From the NCBI RefSeq assembly GCF_036248275.1, contig NZ_CP109181.1, positions 3,472,001 through 3,536,000 of the forward strand: a DNA stretch of 64,000 nucleotides, written 5' to 3'. Below, piece after piece: positions 43,724 to 57,063 of this stretch. The notes beneath the pieces were generated by a model that saw only the letters and a program-made list of their open reading frames with translations, made no database searches and was not told where the DNA came from. This DNA comes from Streptomyces sp. NBC_01716 (GTDB lineage: Bacteria; Actinomycetota; Actinomycetes; Streptomycetales; Streptomycetaceae). The stretch's first letter is position 1; every line of letters starts with the position of its first letter. A program made the translations under genes and the position numbers.

Positions 43724-45291
43724 GGTGCTGCCTCCACCTCGGGCTTGGGATCGGTCTTCTGTACGTCACTCATGGTGTGCTCCACCGCCGGATTCACGAT
43801 GTCGGTCAGCGGCTTCGGGTAGACGCCCAGGAAGAGAAGGAGCGCGATCAGCGGGGTGACGACCGCCAGCTCCCGGAGCCTCAGGTCCGGCATGGTGCGG
43901 ACCGACTCGTTCACCGGACCCGTCATCGTGCGCTGGTAGAGGACCAGGACGTACAGCGCGGCGAGCACGATGCCGACGGTCGCGATGATCCCGATCACCG
44001 GATAGACGCTGAACGTGCCGACCAGGACCAGGAATTCACTCACGAACGGGGCGAGCCCCGGCAGCGAGAGAGTCGCCAGACCACCGATCAGGAACGTGCC
44101 GGCCAGGACCGGGGCGACCTTCTGCACACCGCCGTAGTCCGAGATGAGCCGCGAACCGCGCCGCGAGATCAGGAAGCCCGCGACCAGCAGCAGCGCCGCC
44201 GTCGAGATCCCGTGGTTGATCATGTAGAGCGTCGCGCCCGACTGGCCCTGGCTGGTCATCGCGAAGATGCCCATGATGATGAAGCCGAAGTGCGAGATCG
44301 ACGCGTAGGCGATCAGCCGCTTGATGTCACGCTGGCCGACCGCGAGCAGCGCGCCGTAGACGATGCTGATCAGCGCCAGGATCAGCACCGCGGGGGTGGC
44401 CCACTTGGACGCCTCCGGGAAGAGCTGGAGGCAGAAGCGCAGCATCGCGAACGTGCCGACCTTGTCGACCACCGCGGTGATCAGGACGGCGACGGGCGCG
44501 GTCGCCTCGCCCATGGCGTTGGGCAGCCAGGTGTGCACCGGCCACAGCGGCGCCTTGACGGCGAAGGCGAAGAAGAAGCCCAGGAAGAGCCACCTCTCCA
44601 CACCCGTCGACATGTCCAGCGTGCCGTTGGCCCTGGCCGCGGCGATCTCGCTCAGCGAGAAGGTCCCCGCCTCCACGAAGAGACCGATGACCGCGGCCAG
44701 CATGATCAGACCGCCGGCGAGGTTGTAGAGGAGGAACTTCACGGCCGCGTACGACCGCTGGGTGGCTCCGGCCTCGTCGCCGCCCGCGTGGGCCCGGTCC
44801 CCGAAGCCGCCGATGAGGAAGTACACCGGGATGAGCATGGCTTCGAACAGGATGTAGAAGAGGAAGACGTCGGTGGCCTCGAAGGAGAGGATCACCATCG
44901 CCTCGACCATCAGGATCAGGGCGAAGAAGCCCTGCGTCGGCCGCCAGCGGGAGGACTTCGTCTCCAGCGGGTCGGCGTCGTGCCAGCCCGCGAGGATGAT
45001 GAAGGGGATCAGCAGGGCGGTGAGCGCCATGAGCGACACCCCGATGCCGTCCACGCCCAGTTCGTATCTGACTCCGAAGTCGGAGATCCAGGCGTGGGAC
45101 TCGGTGAGCTGATACCGGTCGCCGCCGGGCTCGAAGCGGACCAGCGCGATCGCCGCCAGCACGAGCGTGGCGAGCGAGAAGGCCAGCGCGATCCACTTGG
45201 CCCCGGTGCGCCTGGCGGCCGGGACGGCCGCTGTGACGATCGCGCCGATCGCCGGGACGGCCGCCGTCGCCGTCAGAAGAGGGAACGACAT
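43720..45291 (-). CDS. nuoM: NADH-quinone oxidoreductase subunit M
   Basis: A 523-residue proton-pumping membrane subunit. The helix 5 Glu lies in LFEAMLIPVYFLIGGFG, the helix 7 Lys in VKAPLWPVHTWLPNAMGEATAPVAVLITAVVDKVGTFAMLR, and the central Lys in QRDIKRLIAYASISHFGFIIMG. A conserved SDYGGVQKVAP segment and about 14 helices complete the family pattern. The ATG start at 45291 is 4 bases after the nuoL stop. It overlaps nuoN by GTGA. Confidence 0.96.
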   Translation of the reverse strand: MSFPLLTATAAVPAIGAIVTAAVPAARRTGAKWIALAFSLATLVLAAIALVRFEPGGDRYQLTESHAWISDFGVRYELGVDGIGVSLMALTALLIPFIILAGWHDADPLETKSSRWRPTQGFFALILMVEAMVILSFEATDVFLFYILFEAMLIPVYFLIGGFGDRAHAGGDEAGATQRSYAAVKFLLYNLAGGLIMLAAVIGLFVEAGTFSLSEIAAARANGTLDMSTGVERWLFLGFFFAFAVKAPLWPVHTWLPNAMGEATAPVAVLITAVVDKVGTFAMLRFCLQLFPEASKWATPAVLILALISIVYGALLAVGQRDIKRLIAYASISHFGFIIMGIFAMTSQGQSGATLYMINHGISTAALLLVAGFLISRRGSRLISDYGGVQKVAPVLAGTFLIGGLATLSLPGLAPFVSEFLVLVGTFSVYPVIGIIATVGIVLAALYVLVLYQRTMTGPVNESVRTMPDLRLRELAVVTPLIALLLFLGVYPKPLTDIVNPAVEHTMSDVQKTDPKPEVEAAP

Positions 45292-45295
45292 CTGG

Positions 45296-47191
45296 TTACA
45301 CCGCCCTCATCAGCAGGGTCGCGGCGATGAGCACTGCCGTACCTCCGAACATCGAGACCGCGTAGGAGCGGGCGTAGCCGTTCTGCAGCTTGCGCAGCCG
45401 GCCGGAGAGCCCGCCGAACGACGCCGCCGTGCCGTTGACGACTCCGTCGACCAGGGTGTGGTCGACATACACGAGCGAGCGGGTGAGGTGCTCGCCGCCG
45501 CGGACCAGGACCACATGGTTGAAGTCGTCCTGGAGGAGATCGCGGCGGGCGGCGCGGGTGAGCAGCGAGCCGCGCGGCGCCGTGACCGGCACCGGCTTGC
45601 GGCCGTACTGGAGATACGCGGCACCGACACCGATGAGCAGCACCACGACCGTGGACGTGGTGACGGCCGCCGCGCTGATCGGCGGGTGGCCGTGCTCGAA
45701 CTGGGTGACCGGCTCCAGCCACTTCACGAACGACTCGTTCAGTGAGAAGAGACCGCCCGCGAAGACCGAGCCGAAGGCCAGGACGATCATCGGGATCGTC
45801 ATCGACCTGGGCGACTCGTGCGGGTGCGGCTCGTTTCCTTCCGCGTCCGGCTGCCAGCGCTTCTCACCGAAGAAGGTCATCAGCATCACGCGCGTCATGT
45901 AGTACGCCGTGAGGGCCGCGCCCAGCAGGGTGACGGCGCCGAGGATCCAGCCCTCGGTGCCTCCCTTGGCGAACGCCGCCTCGATGATCTTGTCCTTCGA
46001 CCAGAAGCCGGAGAGACCGGGGAAGCCGATGATCGCGAGATAGCCGAGACCGAAGGTGACGAAGGTGACCGGCATGTACTTCCGCAGGCCGCCGTACTTG
46101 CGCATGTCCACTTCGTCGTTCATGCCGTGCATGACCGAGCCGGCGCCGAGGAACAGCCCCGCCTTGAAGAAGCCGTGCGTCACCAGGTGCATGATCGCGA
46201 AGACGTAGCCGATGGGACCGAGGCCCGCGGCCAGGATCATGTAGCCGATCTGGGACATCGTCGAGCCCGCGAGGGCCTTCTTGATGTCGTCCTTCGCGCA
46301 ACCGACGATCGCACCGAAGAGGAGCGTGACCGCTCCGACGATGACGACGACCAGCTGGGCGTCCGGGGACGCGTTGAAGATCGCGCCGGACCGGGTGATC
46401 AGATACACGCCCGCGGTCACCATCGTCGCCGCGTGGATCAGGGCCGAGACCGGGGTCGGGCCCTCCATCGCGTCGCCGAGCCAGGACTGGAGCGGCACCT
46501 GGGCCGACTTGCCGCAGGCCGCCAGCAGCAGCATCAGGCCGATGCCCGTCAGCGTGCCGCCGCTCGCCTCACCGGTGGACTCCAGGACGGGCCCGAAGGC
46601 GAACGTGCCGAAGGTGGTGAACATCAGCATGATCGCGATCGACAGGCCCATGTCGCCGACACGGTTGACCAGGAACGCCTTCTTGGCCGCCGTGGCCGCG
46701 CTGGGCTTGTGCTGCCAGAAGCCGATGAGCAGGTACGACGCGAGGCCGACACCCTCCCAGCCGAAGTACAGCAGCAGGTAGTTGTCAGCGAGGACGAGCA
46801 GCAGCATCGCCGCGAGGAACAGGTTCAGATAGCCGAAGAAGCGGCGGCGCCGCTCGTCGTGCTCCATGTACCCGATGGAGTAGATGTGGATCAGGGTGCC
46901 GACGCCGGTGATCAGCAGCACGAACGTCATCGACAGCTGGTCGAGCTGGAAGGCGACGTCCGCCTGGAAGCTCTCGACGGGCACCCAGCTGAACAGGTGC
47001 TGGTGCAGGGCGCGTTCCTCGCCGCCCTTGCCCAGCATGTCCGCGAACAGCACCACACCGATCACGAAGGAGGCGGCCGCCAGCAGCGTGCCGAGCAGAT
47101 GTCCCACCCGGTCCAGGCGTCGCCCGCCGCACAGCAGAAGACCTGCTCCGAGCAGGGGCGCCGCGATGAGCAGCGCAATCAGATTCTCCAC
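45296..47191 (-). CDS. nuoL: NADH-quinone oxidoreductase subunit L
   Basis: A 631-residue distal pump subunit with about 15 helices and a C-terminal lateral-helix region. It contains [18 protein letters not shown] with the pump Glu, [39 protein letters not shown] with the pump Lys, [18 protein letters not shown], and [17 protein letters not shown]. All residues considered necessary for proton transfer are in place. It lies 14 bases after nuoK and 4 bases before nuoM. Confidence 0.96.
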   Translation of the reverse strand: MENLIALLIAAPLLGAGLLLCGGRRLDRVGHLLGTLLAAASFVIGVVLFADMLGKGGEERALHQHLFSWVPVESFQADVAFQLDQLSMTFVLLITGVGTLIHIYSIGYMEHDERRRRFFGYLNLFLAAMLLLVLADNYLLLYFGWEGVGLASYLLIGFWQHKPSAATAAKKAFLVNRVGDMGLSIAIMLMFTTFGTFAFGPVLESTGEASGGTLTGIGLMLLLAACGKSAQVPLQSWLGDAMEGPTPVSALIHAATMVTAGVYLITRSGAIFNASPDAQLVVVIVGAVTLLFGAIVGCAKDDIKKALAGSTMSQIGYMILAAGLGPIGYVFAIMHLVTHGFFKAGLFLGAGSVMHGMNDEVDMRKYGGLRKYMPVTFVTFGLGYLAIIGFPGLSGFWSKDKIIEAAFAKGGTEGWILGAVTLLGAALTAYYMTRVMLMTFFGEKRWQPDAEGNEPHPHESPRSMTIPMIVLAFGSVFAGGLFSLNESFVKWLEPVTQFEHGHPPISAAAVTTSTVVVLLIGVGAAYLQYGRKPVPVTAPRGSLLTRAARRDLLQDDFNHVVLVRGGEHLTRSLVYVDHTLVDGVVNGTAASFGGLSGRLRKLQNGYARSYAVSMFGGTAVLIAATLLMRAV

Positions 47192-47205
47192 GATTCAGCG
47201 ACCCC

Positions 47206-47505
47206 TCAGAGCTTCATCAGGCTGGCGTCGTCGACCGAGGCCGAGTGGCGCGAACGGAACACCGACACGATGATCGCGAGCCCGACGACGACTTCCGCCG
47301 CTGCGACGACCATCGTGAAGAAGGCGATGATCTGGCCGTCCAGATTGCCGTGCATCCGGGAGAAGGCGACGAACGCGAGGTTGCACGCGTTGAGCATCAG
47401 CTCGACGCACATGAAGACGACGATCGCATTGCGCCGGATCAGCACCCCGGCCGCACCGATGGTGAACAACAGGGCGGCGAGATAGAGGTAGTTGACCGGA
47501 TTCAT
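47206..47505 (-). CDS. nuoK: NADH-quinone oxidoreductase subunit K
   Basis: A 99-residue, three-helix membrane subunit of normal length. The conserved glutamates are in [17 protein letters not shown] and [18 protein letters not shown], which form part of the central proton path. It lacks the acidic tail of NuoK2. The start overlaps the nuoJ stop by ATGA. Confidence 0.96.
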   Translation of the reverse strand: MNPVNYLYLAALLFTIGAAGVLIRRNAIVVFMCVELMLNACNLAFVAFSRMHGNLDGQIIAFFTMVVAAAEVVVGLAIIVSVFRSRHSASVDDASLMKL

Positions 47506-48323
47506 TTGGTGACCCCCTCCTCGCGGTCCCGGTGGTCCCGGCGGCCGAGGCGCTCGCTCGACCGCTGCTCAAGCGCCTTCAGGTCGGCCATGGCCTCACC
47601 GGACACGTCCCGGATCTGGCCGCGGTCCTTGAGCGTCTTGCTGACCGTCAGCTCGGACGTCGTGCCGTCGGGCAGCAGACCGGCGATGTCCACCGCGTTG
47701 TGCCTGGCGTAGACACCGGGCGCGGGCAGCGGCGGTACGTGCTTGCTGCGGATCCGCCGCTCGGACATCTCCCGCTGGGTCAGGGCCCGTTCGGTGCGCT
47801 CGCGGTGCGTGAGCACCATCGCGCCGACCGAGGCGGTGATCAGCAGGGCGCCGGTGATCTCGAAGGCGAACACGTACCTGGTGAAGATCAGGGCCGCGAG
47901 GCCTTCCACGTTGCCCCCGGCGTTGGCGACGCCGAGTCCGGTGAAGGTCGTCAGTGACGCGTTGCCGATACCGGCGATCAGCAGGATGCCGAAGCCGAGC
48001 CCGCAGGCGGCGGCCCACCAGCGCTGGCCCTTGATCGTCTCCGTGAGCGAGTCGGCGGCGGTGACGCCGACGAGCATGACCACGAAGAGGAACAGCATCA
48101 TGATCGCGCCGGTGTAGACGACGATCTGCACGATGCCCAGGAAGTAAGCCCCGTTGGCCAGATAGAAGACCGCGAGGATGATCATGGTCCCGGCGAGACA
48201 GAGCGCGCTGTGCACGGCCCGCCTCATCAGGATGGTGCCGAGCGCGCCGAGCACGGCGACCGTGCCGAGGATCCAGAACTGGACGGCCTCGCCGGTCGAG
48301 GTGAGGGAAGCGGCCGTGTTCAT
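47502..48323 (-). CDS. nuoJ: NADH-quinone oxidoreductase subunit J
   Basis: A 273-residue membrane subunit. The first 175 residues hold five helices and the conserved [24 protein letters not shown] block. The rest is a charged cytoplasmic tail (from about residue 195, ending [13 protein letters not shown]) longer than in most bacteria. The tail contains a Pro-rich [16 protein letters not shown] stretch common to actinobacterial NuoJ. The ATG at 48323 overlaps the nuoI stop; the longer frame beyond is the shadow of nuoI. Confidence 0.94.
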   Translation of the reverse strand: MNTAASLTSTGEAVQFWILGTVAVLGALGTILMRRAVHSALCLAGTMIILAVFYLANGAYFLGIVQIVVYTGAIMMLFLFVVMLVGVTAADSLTETIKGQRWWAAACGLGFGILLIAGIGNASLTTFTGLGVANAGGNVEGLAALIFTRYVFAFEITGALLITASVGAMVLTHRERTERALTQREMSERRIRSKHVPPLPAPGVYARHNAVDIAGLLPDGTTSELTVSKTLKDRGQIRDVSGEAMADLKALEQRSSERLGRRDHRDREEGVTK

Positions 48324-48979
48324 CCGCCGATCACCGTCCTCGACGCCGGTTCGTCCTCGCCGAAGTCGGAGGCGCCTTCCTGCGGGCGCTCGCCCTTGGT
48401 GAAGGCGACCTGCTGGACCGTGCCGGGGGCGGCCTCGGTCACCAGGCCCCGGTAGTAGTCCTGTTCGTCCGTGCCGGGGAAGATCGAGTGCGGGGACTCG
48501 ACCATGCCCTCCTCCAGACCCGCGAGGAGCTGCTCCTTGGTGTAGATGAGGCTCTCGCGCGTACTGTCCGCGAGCTCGAACTCGTTGGTCATCGTGAGTG
48601 CCCGCGTGGGGCACGCCTCGATGCAGAGTCCGCACAGGATGCAGCGGGCGTAGTTGATCTGGTAGACGCGGCCGTAGCGCTCGCCCGGGGAGTAGCGCTC
48701 CTCCTCGGTGTTGTCCGCGCCCTCGACATAGATCGCGTCCGCCGGGCAGGCCCAGGCGCACAGCTCACAGCCGATGCACTTCTCCAGGCCGTCCGGATGA
48801 CGGTTCAGCTGATGGCGGCCGTGGAAGCGCGGCGCCGTCACCTTCTCCGTCTCCGGATACTGCTCGGTCAGCCGCTTCTTGAACATGGCCTTGAAGGTCA
48901 CGCCGAAGCCGGCGACCGGATTCAGCCGGCGCGCGCCGGGGTCGTCCCCCTTCGAACCTTTGGAAGCGTTGTCAGGCAC
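48320..48979 (-). CDS. nuoI: NADH-quinone oxidoreductase subunit I
   Basis: A 219-residue ferredoxin-like subunit with two complete [4Fe-4S] motifs, [12 protein letters not shown] and [12 protein letters not shown], carrying electrons from NuoG to NuoB. The start is GTG at 48979 (VPDNASKG), with AAGGAGG 7 bases upstream and an 8-base overlap with nuoH; the longer open frame is the shadow of nuoH. The C-terminal 60 residues are acidic and variable. Confidence 0.95.
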   Translation of the reverse strand: MPDNASKGSKGDDPGARRLNPVAGFGVTFKAMFKKRLTEQYPETEKVTAPRFHGRHQLNRHPDGLEKCIGCELCAWACPADAIYVEGADNTEEERYSPGERYGRVYQINYARCILCGLCIEACPTRALTMTNEFELADSTRESLIYTKEQLLAGLEEGMVESPHSIFPGTDEQDYYRGLVTEAAPGTVQQVAFTKGERPQEGASDFGEDEPASRTVIGG

Positions 48980-50360
48980 CGTCAGCCTCCTTTCCGTCAC
49001 TCTCAGTATTGACCCCGCCACTGACAACCAGTTCGCGCTCACCGCGTGAGCGCCGGCGCGGCACGGGCGGCAGGGTCTGCCCCGGCAGCGGAGGCACCGG
49101 GAATCCACCGGCCATCGGATCGAACGGGGGCGGTGGTGGTTCGGCCGCGGCCGCGGCCTTCTCCTTCCTGTCGCGGAAGATGTCGGCGACGAAGGAGAGC
49201 AGCAGGATCGCGATGACGGCCCCGGCCACGTAGAGCACGATGTCCTGGAAGTCGTAGTTCTCGTTCCGCAGGGCACGCACGGTGGCCACCAGCATCAGCC
49301 AGACGACCGAGACCGGGATCAGGACCTTCCAGCCGAGCTTCATCAGCTGGTCGTAGCGCACCCGCGGGAGCGTGCCGCGCAGCCAGATGAAGAAGAACAG
49401 CAGCAGCTGGACCTTGACGATGAACCAGAGCATCGGCCACCAGCCGTGGTTCGCACCCTCCCAGAACGTGGAGATCGGGTACGGGGCCCGCCAGCCGCCC
49501 AGGAAGAGCGTGGCGGAGACGGCGGAGACGGTGACCATGTTGACGTACTCGGCCAGCATGAACAGCGCGAACTTGATCGACGAGTACTCGGTGTTGAAGC
49601 CGCCGACCAGGTCGCCCTCGGACTCGGGCATGTCGAACGGCGCGCGGTTGGTCTCGCCGACCATGGTGACGATGTAGATGATGAAGGAGACCGGCAGCAG
49701 GATGATGTACCACCGGTCGGCCTGCGCCTCGACGATCGCCGAGGTCGACATCGACCCGGAGTAGAGGAACACCGAGGCGAACGCGGCGCCCATGGCGATC
49801 TCGTACGAGATCATCTGCGCGCACGAGCGCAGACCGCCGAGCAGCGGGTACGTCGATCCGGACGACCAGCCGGCGAGGACGATGCCGTAGATGCCGACCG
49901 AGGCGACCGCGAGGATGTAGAGCATCGCGATCGGCAGGTCGGTCAGCTGCATCGTCGTGCGGTGGCCGAAGATCGAGACCTCGTTGCCCGCGGGGCCGAA
50001 GGGGATCACGGCGATCGCCATGAAGGCGGGCACCGCCGCGATGACCGGCGCCAGGATGTAGACGAACTTGTCGGCCCGCTTGACGACGACGTCTTCCTTC
50101 AGCATCAGCTTGATGCCGTCGGCGAGCGACTGGAGCATGCCCCAGGGGCCGTGCCGGTTGGGCCCGATGCGCAGCTGCATCCAGGCGACGACCTTGCGCT
50201 CCCAGACGATGGCGACCAGCACGGTCACCATCAGGAACGCGAAGCAGAAGACGGCCTTGAGGGCCACCAGCCACCACGGGTCGGTGCCGAACATCGAGAG
50301 GTCCTCGGCGGCGAGGACGCTCTGCGCGGGTGCCGCGCCGAGTTGGGCGAGGGCGGTCAT
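48972..50360 (-). CDS. nuoH: NADH-quinone oxidoreductase subunit H
   Basis: A 462-residue membrane subunit that lines the quinone chamber. Normal motifs are [54 protein letters not shown] with the acidic loop intact, and [25 protein letters not shown]-terminal hydrophilic tail of about 60 residues, containing [20 protein letters not shown], extends past the usual end. Comparison with NuoH2 shows which invariant positions that copy has lost. It overlaps nuoG by ATGA. Confidence 0.96.
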   Translation of the reverse strand: MTALAQLGAAPAQSVLAAEDLSMFGTDPWWLVALKAVFCFAFLMVTVLVAIVWERKVVAWMQLRIGPNRHGPWGMLQSLADGIKLMLKEDVVVKRADKFVYILAPVIAAVPAFMAIAVIPFGPAGNEVSIFGHRTTMQLTDLPIAMLYILAVASVGIYGIVLAGWSSGSTYPLLGGLRSCAQMISYEIAMGAAFASVFLYSGSMSTSAIVEAQADRWYIILLPVSFIIYIVTMVGETNRAPFDMPESEGDLVGGFNTEYSSIKFALFMLAEYVNMVTVSAVSATLFLGGWRAPYPISTFWEGANHGWWPMLWFIVKVQLLLFFFIWLRGTLPRVRYDQLMKLGWKVLIPVSVVWLMLVATVRALRNENYDFQDIVLYVAGAVIAILLLSFVADIFRDRKEKAAAAAEPPPPPFDPMAGGFPVPPLPGQTLPPVPRRRSRGERELVVSGGVNTESDGKEADGA

Positions 50361-52875
50361 GCGCGCACCTCCGGTGCGTCGGACTCCGGGGCGCCCGCCG
50401 GGGCCTGTGCCTCGGCGGGGCCGATCCGGACCAGCGTGCCCGGCCGGGATCCGGTGTCCGCGAGGACACCGCCGCCGGCCGAGTTCAGCGGCAGCCAGAC
50501 GACCTTGTCGGGCATCTCGGTGACGCTGAGCGGCAGTTCGACCGAGCCGGCGGGCCCGGTGACGGCCAGGACGTCGCCGTCCTTGACGCCCGTCTCGGCC
50601 GCCGTGGCGGCGGAGAGCCGGGCGACGGCCGCGTGGCGGGTGCCCGCCAGGGCCTCGTCGCCGTCCTGGAGCCTGCCCTGGTCGAGCAGCAGCCGGTGAC
50701 CGGCGAGCAGCGCCTCGCCCGCGCCCGGACGGGGCAGCGGACGCGACGAGTCGACGGGACCTTCGGCGTGCGGTCCTTCCCAGTGGCCGAGCCGGTCCAG
50801 TTCGGTGTGCACGGCCTTCAGATCGGGCAGCGCCAGGGGTACGTCCATGGCGTCGGCGAGCATGTGCAGCACCCGCGCGTCGTCCGTGGCCAGCCGGCGC
50901 GTCATCTGCTCGGGCTTGAGTGCCGCCTCGAACATCCGGACCCTGCCCTCCCAGTTGAGGAAGGTGCCGGCCTTCTCGGCGACGGCCGCGACGGGGAAGA
51001 CGACGTCGGCGTGGTCGGTGACCTCGCTGGGACGCAGCTCCATCGAGACCAGGAAGCCGACGGCGCCGAGCGCCTCACGCGCGCGTGCCGGGTCCGGCAG
51101 GTCGGCGACCTCGACGCCCGCGACGACCAGCGCGCCGAGTTCGCCGGTCGCGGCGGCCTCGACGATCTGGCCGGTGTCCCGGCCGTGGCGGTGCGGCAGT
51201 TCGCGTACGCGCCAGACCTCGGCGACCTCCTCACGGGCCCCCGGGTCCGTGGCGGGACGGCCGCCGGGCAGCAGCGTCGGCAGCGCGCCGGCCTCGACCG
51301 CGCCGCGCTCACCGGCCCTGCGCGGCACCCAGACAAGCTTGGCGCCGGTCGCGGTGGCGGCCCTGGCGGCGGCGGTGAGCCCGCCGGGGACGGCGGCGAG
51401 CCGTTCGCCTACGACGATCACCGCGCCGCTCTCGCGCAGGGCGTCGGCGGCGCGGACTCCCGCGCCTTCGAGGCCGGTCTGCGAGGCGAGCGCGTCGAGC
51501 CACTCGGTCTCGGTGCCGGGAGCGGCCGACAGCAGCGTGCCGCCCGCCTTGGTCAGACCGCGCGTGGCGTGTGTGGCGACGGAGAAGCTGCGCTGCCCGC
51601 GCTTGCGGTGGGCCTTGCGCATCCTCAGGAAGAGGCCGGGCGCCTCCTCCTCGGACTCGAAACCGACGAGCAGGACGGCCGGGGCCTTCTCCAGCGTCGT
51701 GTTCGTGACGCCCTTGCCGTCCAGGTCGACGCCGTGTCCCGCGACGTACGCGGCGAGGAACTCGGCCTCCTCCGCGCTGTGCACGCGCGCGCGGAAGTCG
51801 ATGTCGTTGGTGTCGAGCGCGACCCGGGCGAACTTGGCGTACGCGTAGGAGTCCTCGACGGTCAGCCGGCCGCCGGTCAGGACCCCGGCCCGGCCGCGCG
51901 CGGCGGCGAGACCGCTGGCGGCGGCCTCAAGTGCCTCGGGCCAGCTCGCCGGTTCCAGCTCGCCGTCCGCGCCCCGTACGAGCGGCGAGGTGATCCGGTC
52001 CGCCCGCTGCGCGTAGCGGAAGCCGAACCGCCCCTTGTCGCACATCCACTCCTCGTTGACCTCGGGGTCGTCGGCGGCCATGCGCCGCATGACCTTGCCG
52101 CGCCGGTGGTCGGTGCGGGTGGCGCAGCCGCCCGCGCAGTGCTCGCACACGCTCGGCGATGAGACCAGGTCGAACGGGCGGGAGCGGAAACGGTACGCCG
52201 CCGAGGTCAGCGCGCCGACCGGGCAGATCTGGATGGTGTTGCCGGAGAAGTACGACTGGAACGGGTCGCCCACGCCGATGCCGACCTGCTGGAGCGCGCC
52301 GCGCTCCAGGAACTCGATCACCGGGTCGCCCGCGACCTGGTTGGAGAAGCGGGTGCAGCGCGCGCAGAGCACGCACCGCTCGCGGTCGAGCAGCACCTGG
52401 GTGGAGATCGGTACGGGCTTCTCGAAGGTCCGCTTCTTGCCGTCGAACCTGCTGTCGGCCTGACCGGCGCTCATCGCCTGGTTCTGGAGCGGGCACTCAC
52501 CGCCCTTGTCGCAGACCGGGCAGTCCAGCGGGTGGTTGATGAGCAGCAGCTCCATCACACCGCGCTGGGCCTTCTCGGCGACCGGCGAGGTCATCTGTGA
52601 CTTGACGACCATGCCGTCGGTGCAGGTGATGGTGCAGGAGGCCATCGGCTTGCGCTGGCCCTCGACCTCGACGATGCACTGCCGGCAGGCGCCGGCCGGG
52701 TCGAGGAGCGGATGGTCGCAGAACCGGGGGATCTCGATGCCGAGGAGTTCGGCGGCGCGGATCACCAAAGTCCCCTTGGGGACCGAGATCTCGATGCCGT
52801 CGATCGTCAGCGAGACGAGATCTTCGGGCGGGACCGCCGCCTCGCCGCCGCCGGAGGGGGCAGACGTGGTGACTG

Positions 52876-52879
<4 letters not shown>
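50357..52879 (-). CDS. nuoG: NADH-quinone oxidoreductase subunit G
   Basis: An 840-residue iron-sulfur subunit of the peripheral arm. In order it shows a [2Fe-2S] ferredoxin domain ([15 protein letters not shown], then MASC), the His-Cys cluster [14 protein letters not shown], a [4Fe-4S] set in ERCVLCARC with ICPVGAL, and the N7-type set CEHCAGGC with MCDKGRF. A molybdopterin-oxidoreductase-like domain without cofactor function makes up the rest. The start is ATG at 52879 (MTVTTSAP), overlapping the nuoF stop; the 12-residue extension is not needed. Confidence 0.96.
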
Positions 52880-54230
<1,351 letters not shown>

Positions 54231-54231
<1 letters not shown>

Positions 54232-54992
54232 CACTTCCCCTCCTCGGCTGCCGGGCCCGTGGCCGTGTCGCGCGGTGCGGGCGTACGGGCCGGGATCGCC
54301 TCGCCCTTGGCCAGCTTCAGGCCGGTCAGCGAGGCGGGGCCCGCGCCACCGGTGGCATCGACGGCGCCGGGGCGCTCGTCGGGGAAGCCCGCGAGGATGC
54401 GCGCGGTCTCCTTGTACGTGCACAGGGGCGCGCCGCGCGTCGGGGTGACCTGCTCGCCGGCCCGCAGGTCGTCCACGAGCTGCTTCGCCGACTCGACGGT
54501 CTGGTTGTCGAAGAACTCCCAGTTGACCATCACCACCGGCGCGAAGTCGCAGGCCGCGTTGCACTCGATGTGCTCCAGCGTGACCTTGCCGTCCTCGGTG
54601 GTCTCGTTGTTGCCGACGCCCAGGTGCTGCTTCAGCTCGTCGAAGATGGCGTCGCCGCCCATCACCGCGCAGAGCGTGTTGGTGCAGACGCCGACCTGGT
54701 AGTCGCCGGACGGCTTGCGCCGGTACATCGAGTAGAAGGTGGAGACCGCGGTCACCTCGGCGGTGGTCAGCCCCAGCATCTCGGCGCAGAACCGGACGCC
54801 GGTACGGGTGACGTACCCCTCCTCGGACTGCGTGAGGTGCAGCAGCGGCAGCAGGGCCGAGCGGCTGTCGGGGTAGCGGGCGATCACCTCCTTCGCGTCC
54901 GTCTCCAGCCGGGCGCGTACATCGGCCGGGTAGTCGGGGGCGGGGAGTTGGGGCATTCCGAGGCTGACCTCGGAATTCGGTGTGGTGGTCAC
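54231..54992 (-). CDS. nuoE: NADH-quinone oxidoreductase subunit E
   Basis: A 253-residue thioredoxin-fold subunit with a [2Fe-2S] cluster bound by [10 protein letters not shown] and [10 protein letters not shown]. It has the helical N-terminal domain ([18 protein letters not shown]). A C-terminal extension of about 50 residues, rich in Ala, Pro and Gly, is usual in actinobacteria. The start is GTG at 54992, overlapping the nuoD stop by GTGA; the longer frame is the shadow of nuoD. Confidence 0.95.
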
Positions 54993-56311
54993 CGGTCGAC
55001 GCCTCCCATCACGGGGTCGAGGGACGCGACGGCGACGATGACGTCGGCCACCTGGCCGCCCTCGCACATGGCCGCCATGGACTGGAGATTGGTGAACGAC
55101 GGGTCGCGGAAGTGGACCCGGTAGGGGCGCGTGCCCCCGTCGGAGACGACGTGCACGCCGAGTTCGCCCTTGGGCGACTCGACGGCGGCGTACGCCTGCC
55201 CCGGCGGGACCCGGAAGCCCTCCGTCACCAGCTTGAAGTGATGGATCAGAGCCTCCATGGACGTGCCCATGATGTTCTTGATGTGGTCGAGCGAGTTGCC
55301 GAGGCCGTCCGGGCCGAGCGCGAGCTGCGCGGGCCAGGCGATCTTCTTGTCGCCGACCATCACCGGGCCCGGCTCCAGCCGGTCCAGGCACTGCTCGACG
55401 ATCCGCAGGGACTGCCTCATCTCCTCCAGCCGGATGAGGAAGCGGCCGTAGGCGTCGCAGGTCTCGGCGGTCGGGATGTCGAATTCGTACGTCTCGTAGC
55501 CGCAGTACGGGTCGGTCTTGCGCAGGTCGTGCGGCAGCCCGGCCGAGCGCAGGATCGGTCCCGTGGCGCCGAGCGCCATGCAGCCGGCCAGGTCGAGATA
55601 GCCGACGTCCTGCATACGGGCCTTGAAGATCGGGTTGCCGGTGGCGAGCTTGTCGTACTCCGGCAGGTTCTTGCGCAGGGTCTTCAGCAGCTCGCGCAGA
55701 TGGTCGACGGCGCCCGGGGGAAGGTCCTGGGCGAGGCCGCCGGGCCGGATGTACGCGTGGTTCATGCGCAGGCCGGTGATCAACTCGTACGCGTCGAGGA
55801 TCAGTTCACGATCACGGAAGCCGTAGATCATGATCGTGGTCGCGCCCAGTTCCATACCGCCGGTGGCGATGGCCACCAGGTGCGAGGAGAGCCGGTTGAG
55901 CTCCATCAGCAGGACGCGGATGACGTTCGCCCGGTCCGGGATGTCGTCCTCGATACCCAGCAGCGACTCCACGGCGCGGCAGTAGGCCGTCTCGTTGAAG
56001 AACGACGTCAGGTAGTCCATGCGCGTGACAAAGGTGGTGCCCTGCGTCCAGTTGCGGAATTCGAGGTTCTTCTCGATGCCGGTGTGGAGATAGCCGATGC
56101 CGCAGCGGGCCTCGGTGACCGTCTCGCCGTCGATCTCCAGGATCAGCCTGAGCACACCGTGCGTCGACGGGTGCTGCGGCCCCATGTTGACGATGATGCG
56201 CTCGTCGTCCGACTTGGCCGCGGTCTCGACGACCTCGTCCCAGTCACCGCCGGTGACGGTGTAGACGGTGCCTTCAGTGGTGGCACGGGGAGTGGCTTGG
56301 GGGGTGGTCAT
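54989..56311 (-). CDS. nuoD: NADH-quinone oxidoreductase subunit D
   Basis: A 440-residue 49-kDa subunit, related to the large subunit of NiFe hydrogenases, that forms the quinone-binding site with NuoB and NuoH. Signatures are [22 protein letters not shown] (with the quinone-loop His), [26 protein letters not shown] and the C-terminal [16 protein letters not shown] and DPVMGGVDR. This is the only NuoD in the window, because the nuo2 cluster has none. It overlaps nuoE by GTGA and nuoC by ATGA. Confidence 0.97.
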   Translation of the reverse strand: MTTPQATPRATTEGTVYTVTGGDWDEVVETAAKSDDERIIVNMGPQHPSTHGVLRLILEIDGETVTEARCGIGYLHTGIEKNLEFRNWTQGTTFVTRMDYLTSFFNETAYCRAVESLLGIEDDIPDRANVIRVLLMELNRLSSHLVAIATGGMELGATTIMIYGFRDRELILDAYELITGLRMNHAYIRPGGLAQDLPPGAVDHLRELLKTLRKNLPEYDKLATGNPIFKARMQDVGYLDLAGCMALGATGPILRSAGLPHDLRKTDPYCGYETYEFDIPTAETCDAYGRFLIRLEEMRQSLRIVEQCLDRLEPGPVMVGDKKIAWPAQLALGPDGLGNSLDHIKNIMGTSMEALIHHFKLVTEGFRVPPGQAYAAVESPKGELGVHVVSDGGTRPYRVHFRDPSFTNLQSMAAMCEGGQVADVIVAVASLDPVMGGVDR

Positions 56312-57063
56312 GAGTACGACCTCCGCTGGTCCGGCGACGGGATCTGGGCGCCCTTGTACTCGACGGCGATGCCGCCGAGGGGATAGTCCTTGCGCTGCGG
56401 GAAGCCCTGCCAGTCGTCCGGCATTATGATCCGGGTGAGGGCGGGGTGGCCGTCGAAGATCAAGCCGAAGAAGTCGTACGTCTCGCGCTCGTGCCAGTCG
56501 TTGGTCGGATAGATCTCGACCAGGGACGGCACATGCGGGTCGCTGTCCGGTGCGGACACCTCAAGGCGGATCAGCCGGCCGTGCGTCAGTGAACGCAGGT
56601 GGTAGACGGCGTGCAGCTCACGGCCCTTGTCGCCCAGGAAGTGGACGCCGGACACACCCGTACAGAGCTCGAAGCGGAGCGCCGGGTCGTCGCGCAGGGT
56701 CCTGGCCACCTGGACCAGATGCTCGCGGGCGATGTGGAAGGTGAGTTCGCCCCGGTCCACGACGGTCTTCTCGATGGCGTTGGCGGGGAGCAGTCCCTGC
56801 TCCTCCAGCGCGCCTTCGAGTTCGTCGGCGATCTCGTCGAAGACACCGTCGCGCCCACCGTAGGGGCGGCTGGACGCGCCCGGCAGGGTCACTGTCCTGA
56901 CGAGACCGCCGTAACCGCTGGTGTCGCCGCCGCCGGTGTCGGTGCCGAACATGCCCTTGCGTACGCCGATGACCTCGGAGGCCTGGCCGCGCGCGGACGG
57001 AACGCCGGCGTCGGCCGGCTGGTCGTTCTCCGGGGAACTCCCGGATCGCTGCTCCTCGCTCAC
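56308..57063 (-). CDS. nuoC: NADH-quinone oxidoreductase subunit C
   Basis: A 251-residue peripheral-arm subunit. After a variable N-terminus of about 75 residues (Gly/Ser/Asp-rich), the 30-kDa domain contains [20 protein letters not shown] and [20 protein letters not shown]. The start is GTG at 57063, overlapping the nuoB stop. The longer open frame lies antiparallel to no known domain and is rejected. Unlike in E. coli, NuoC and NuoD are separate proteins. Confidence 0.95.
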   Translation of the reverse strand: MSEEQRSGSSPENDQPADAGVPSARGQASEVIGVRKGMFGTDTGGGDTSGYGGLVRTVTLPGASSRPYGGRDGVFDEIADELEGALEEQGLLPANAIEKTVVDRGELTFHIAREHLVQVARTLRDDPALRFELCTGVSGVHFLGDKGRELHAVYHLRSLTHGRLIRLEVSAPDSDPHVPSLVEIYPTNDWHERETYDFFGLIFDGHPALTRIIMPDDWQGFPQRKDYPLGGIAVEYKGAQIPSPDQRRSYS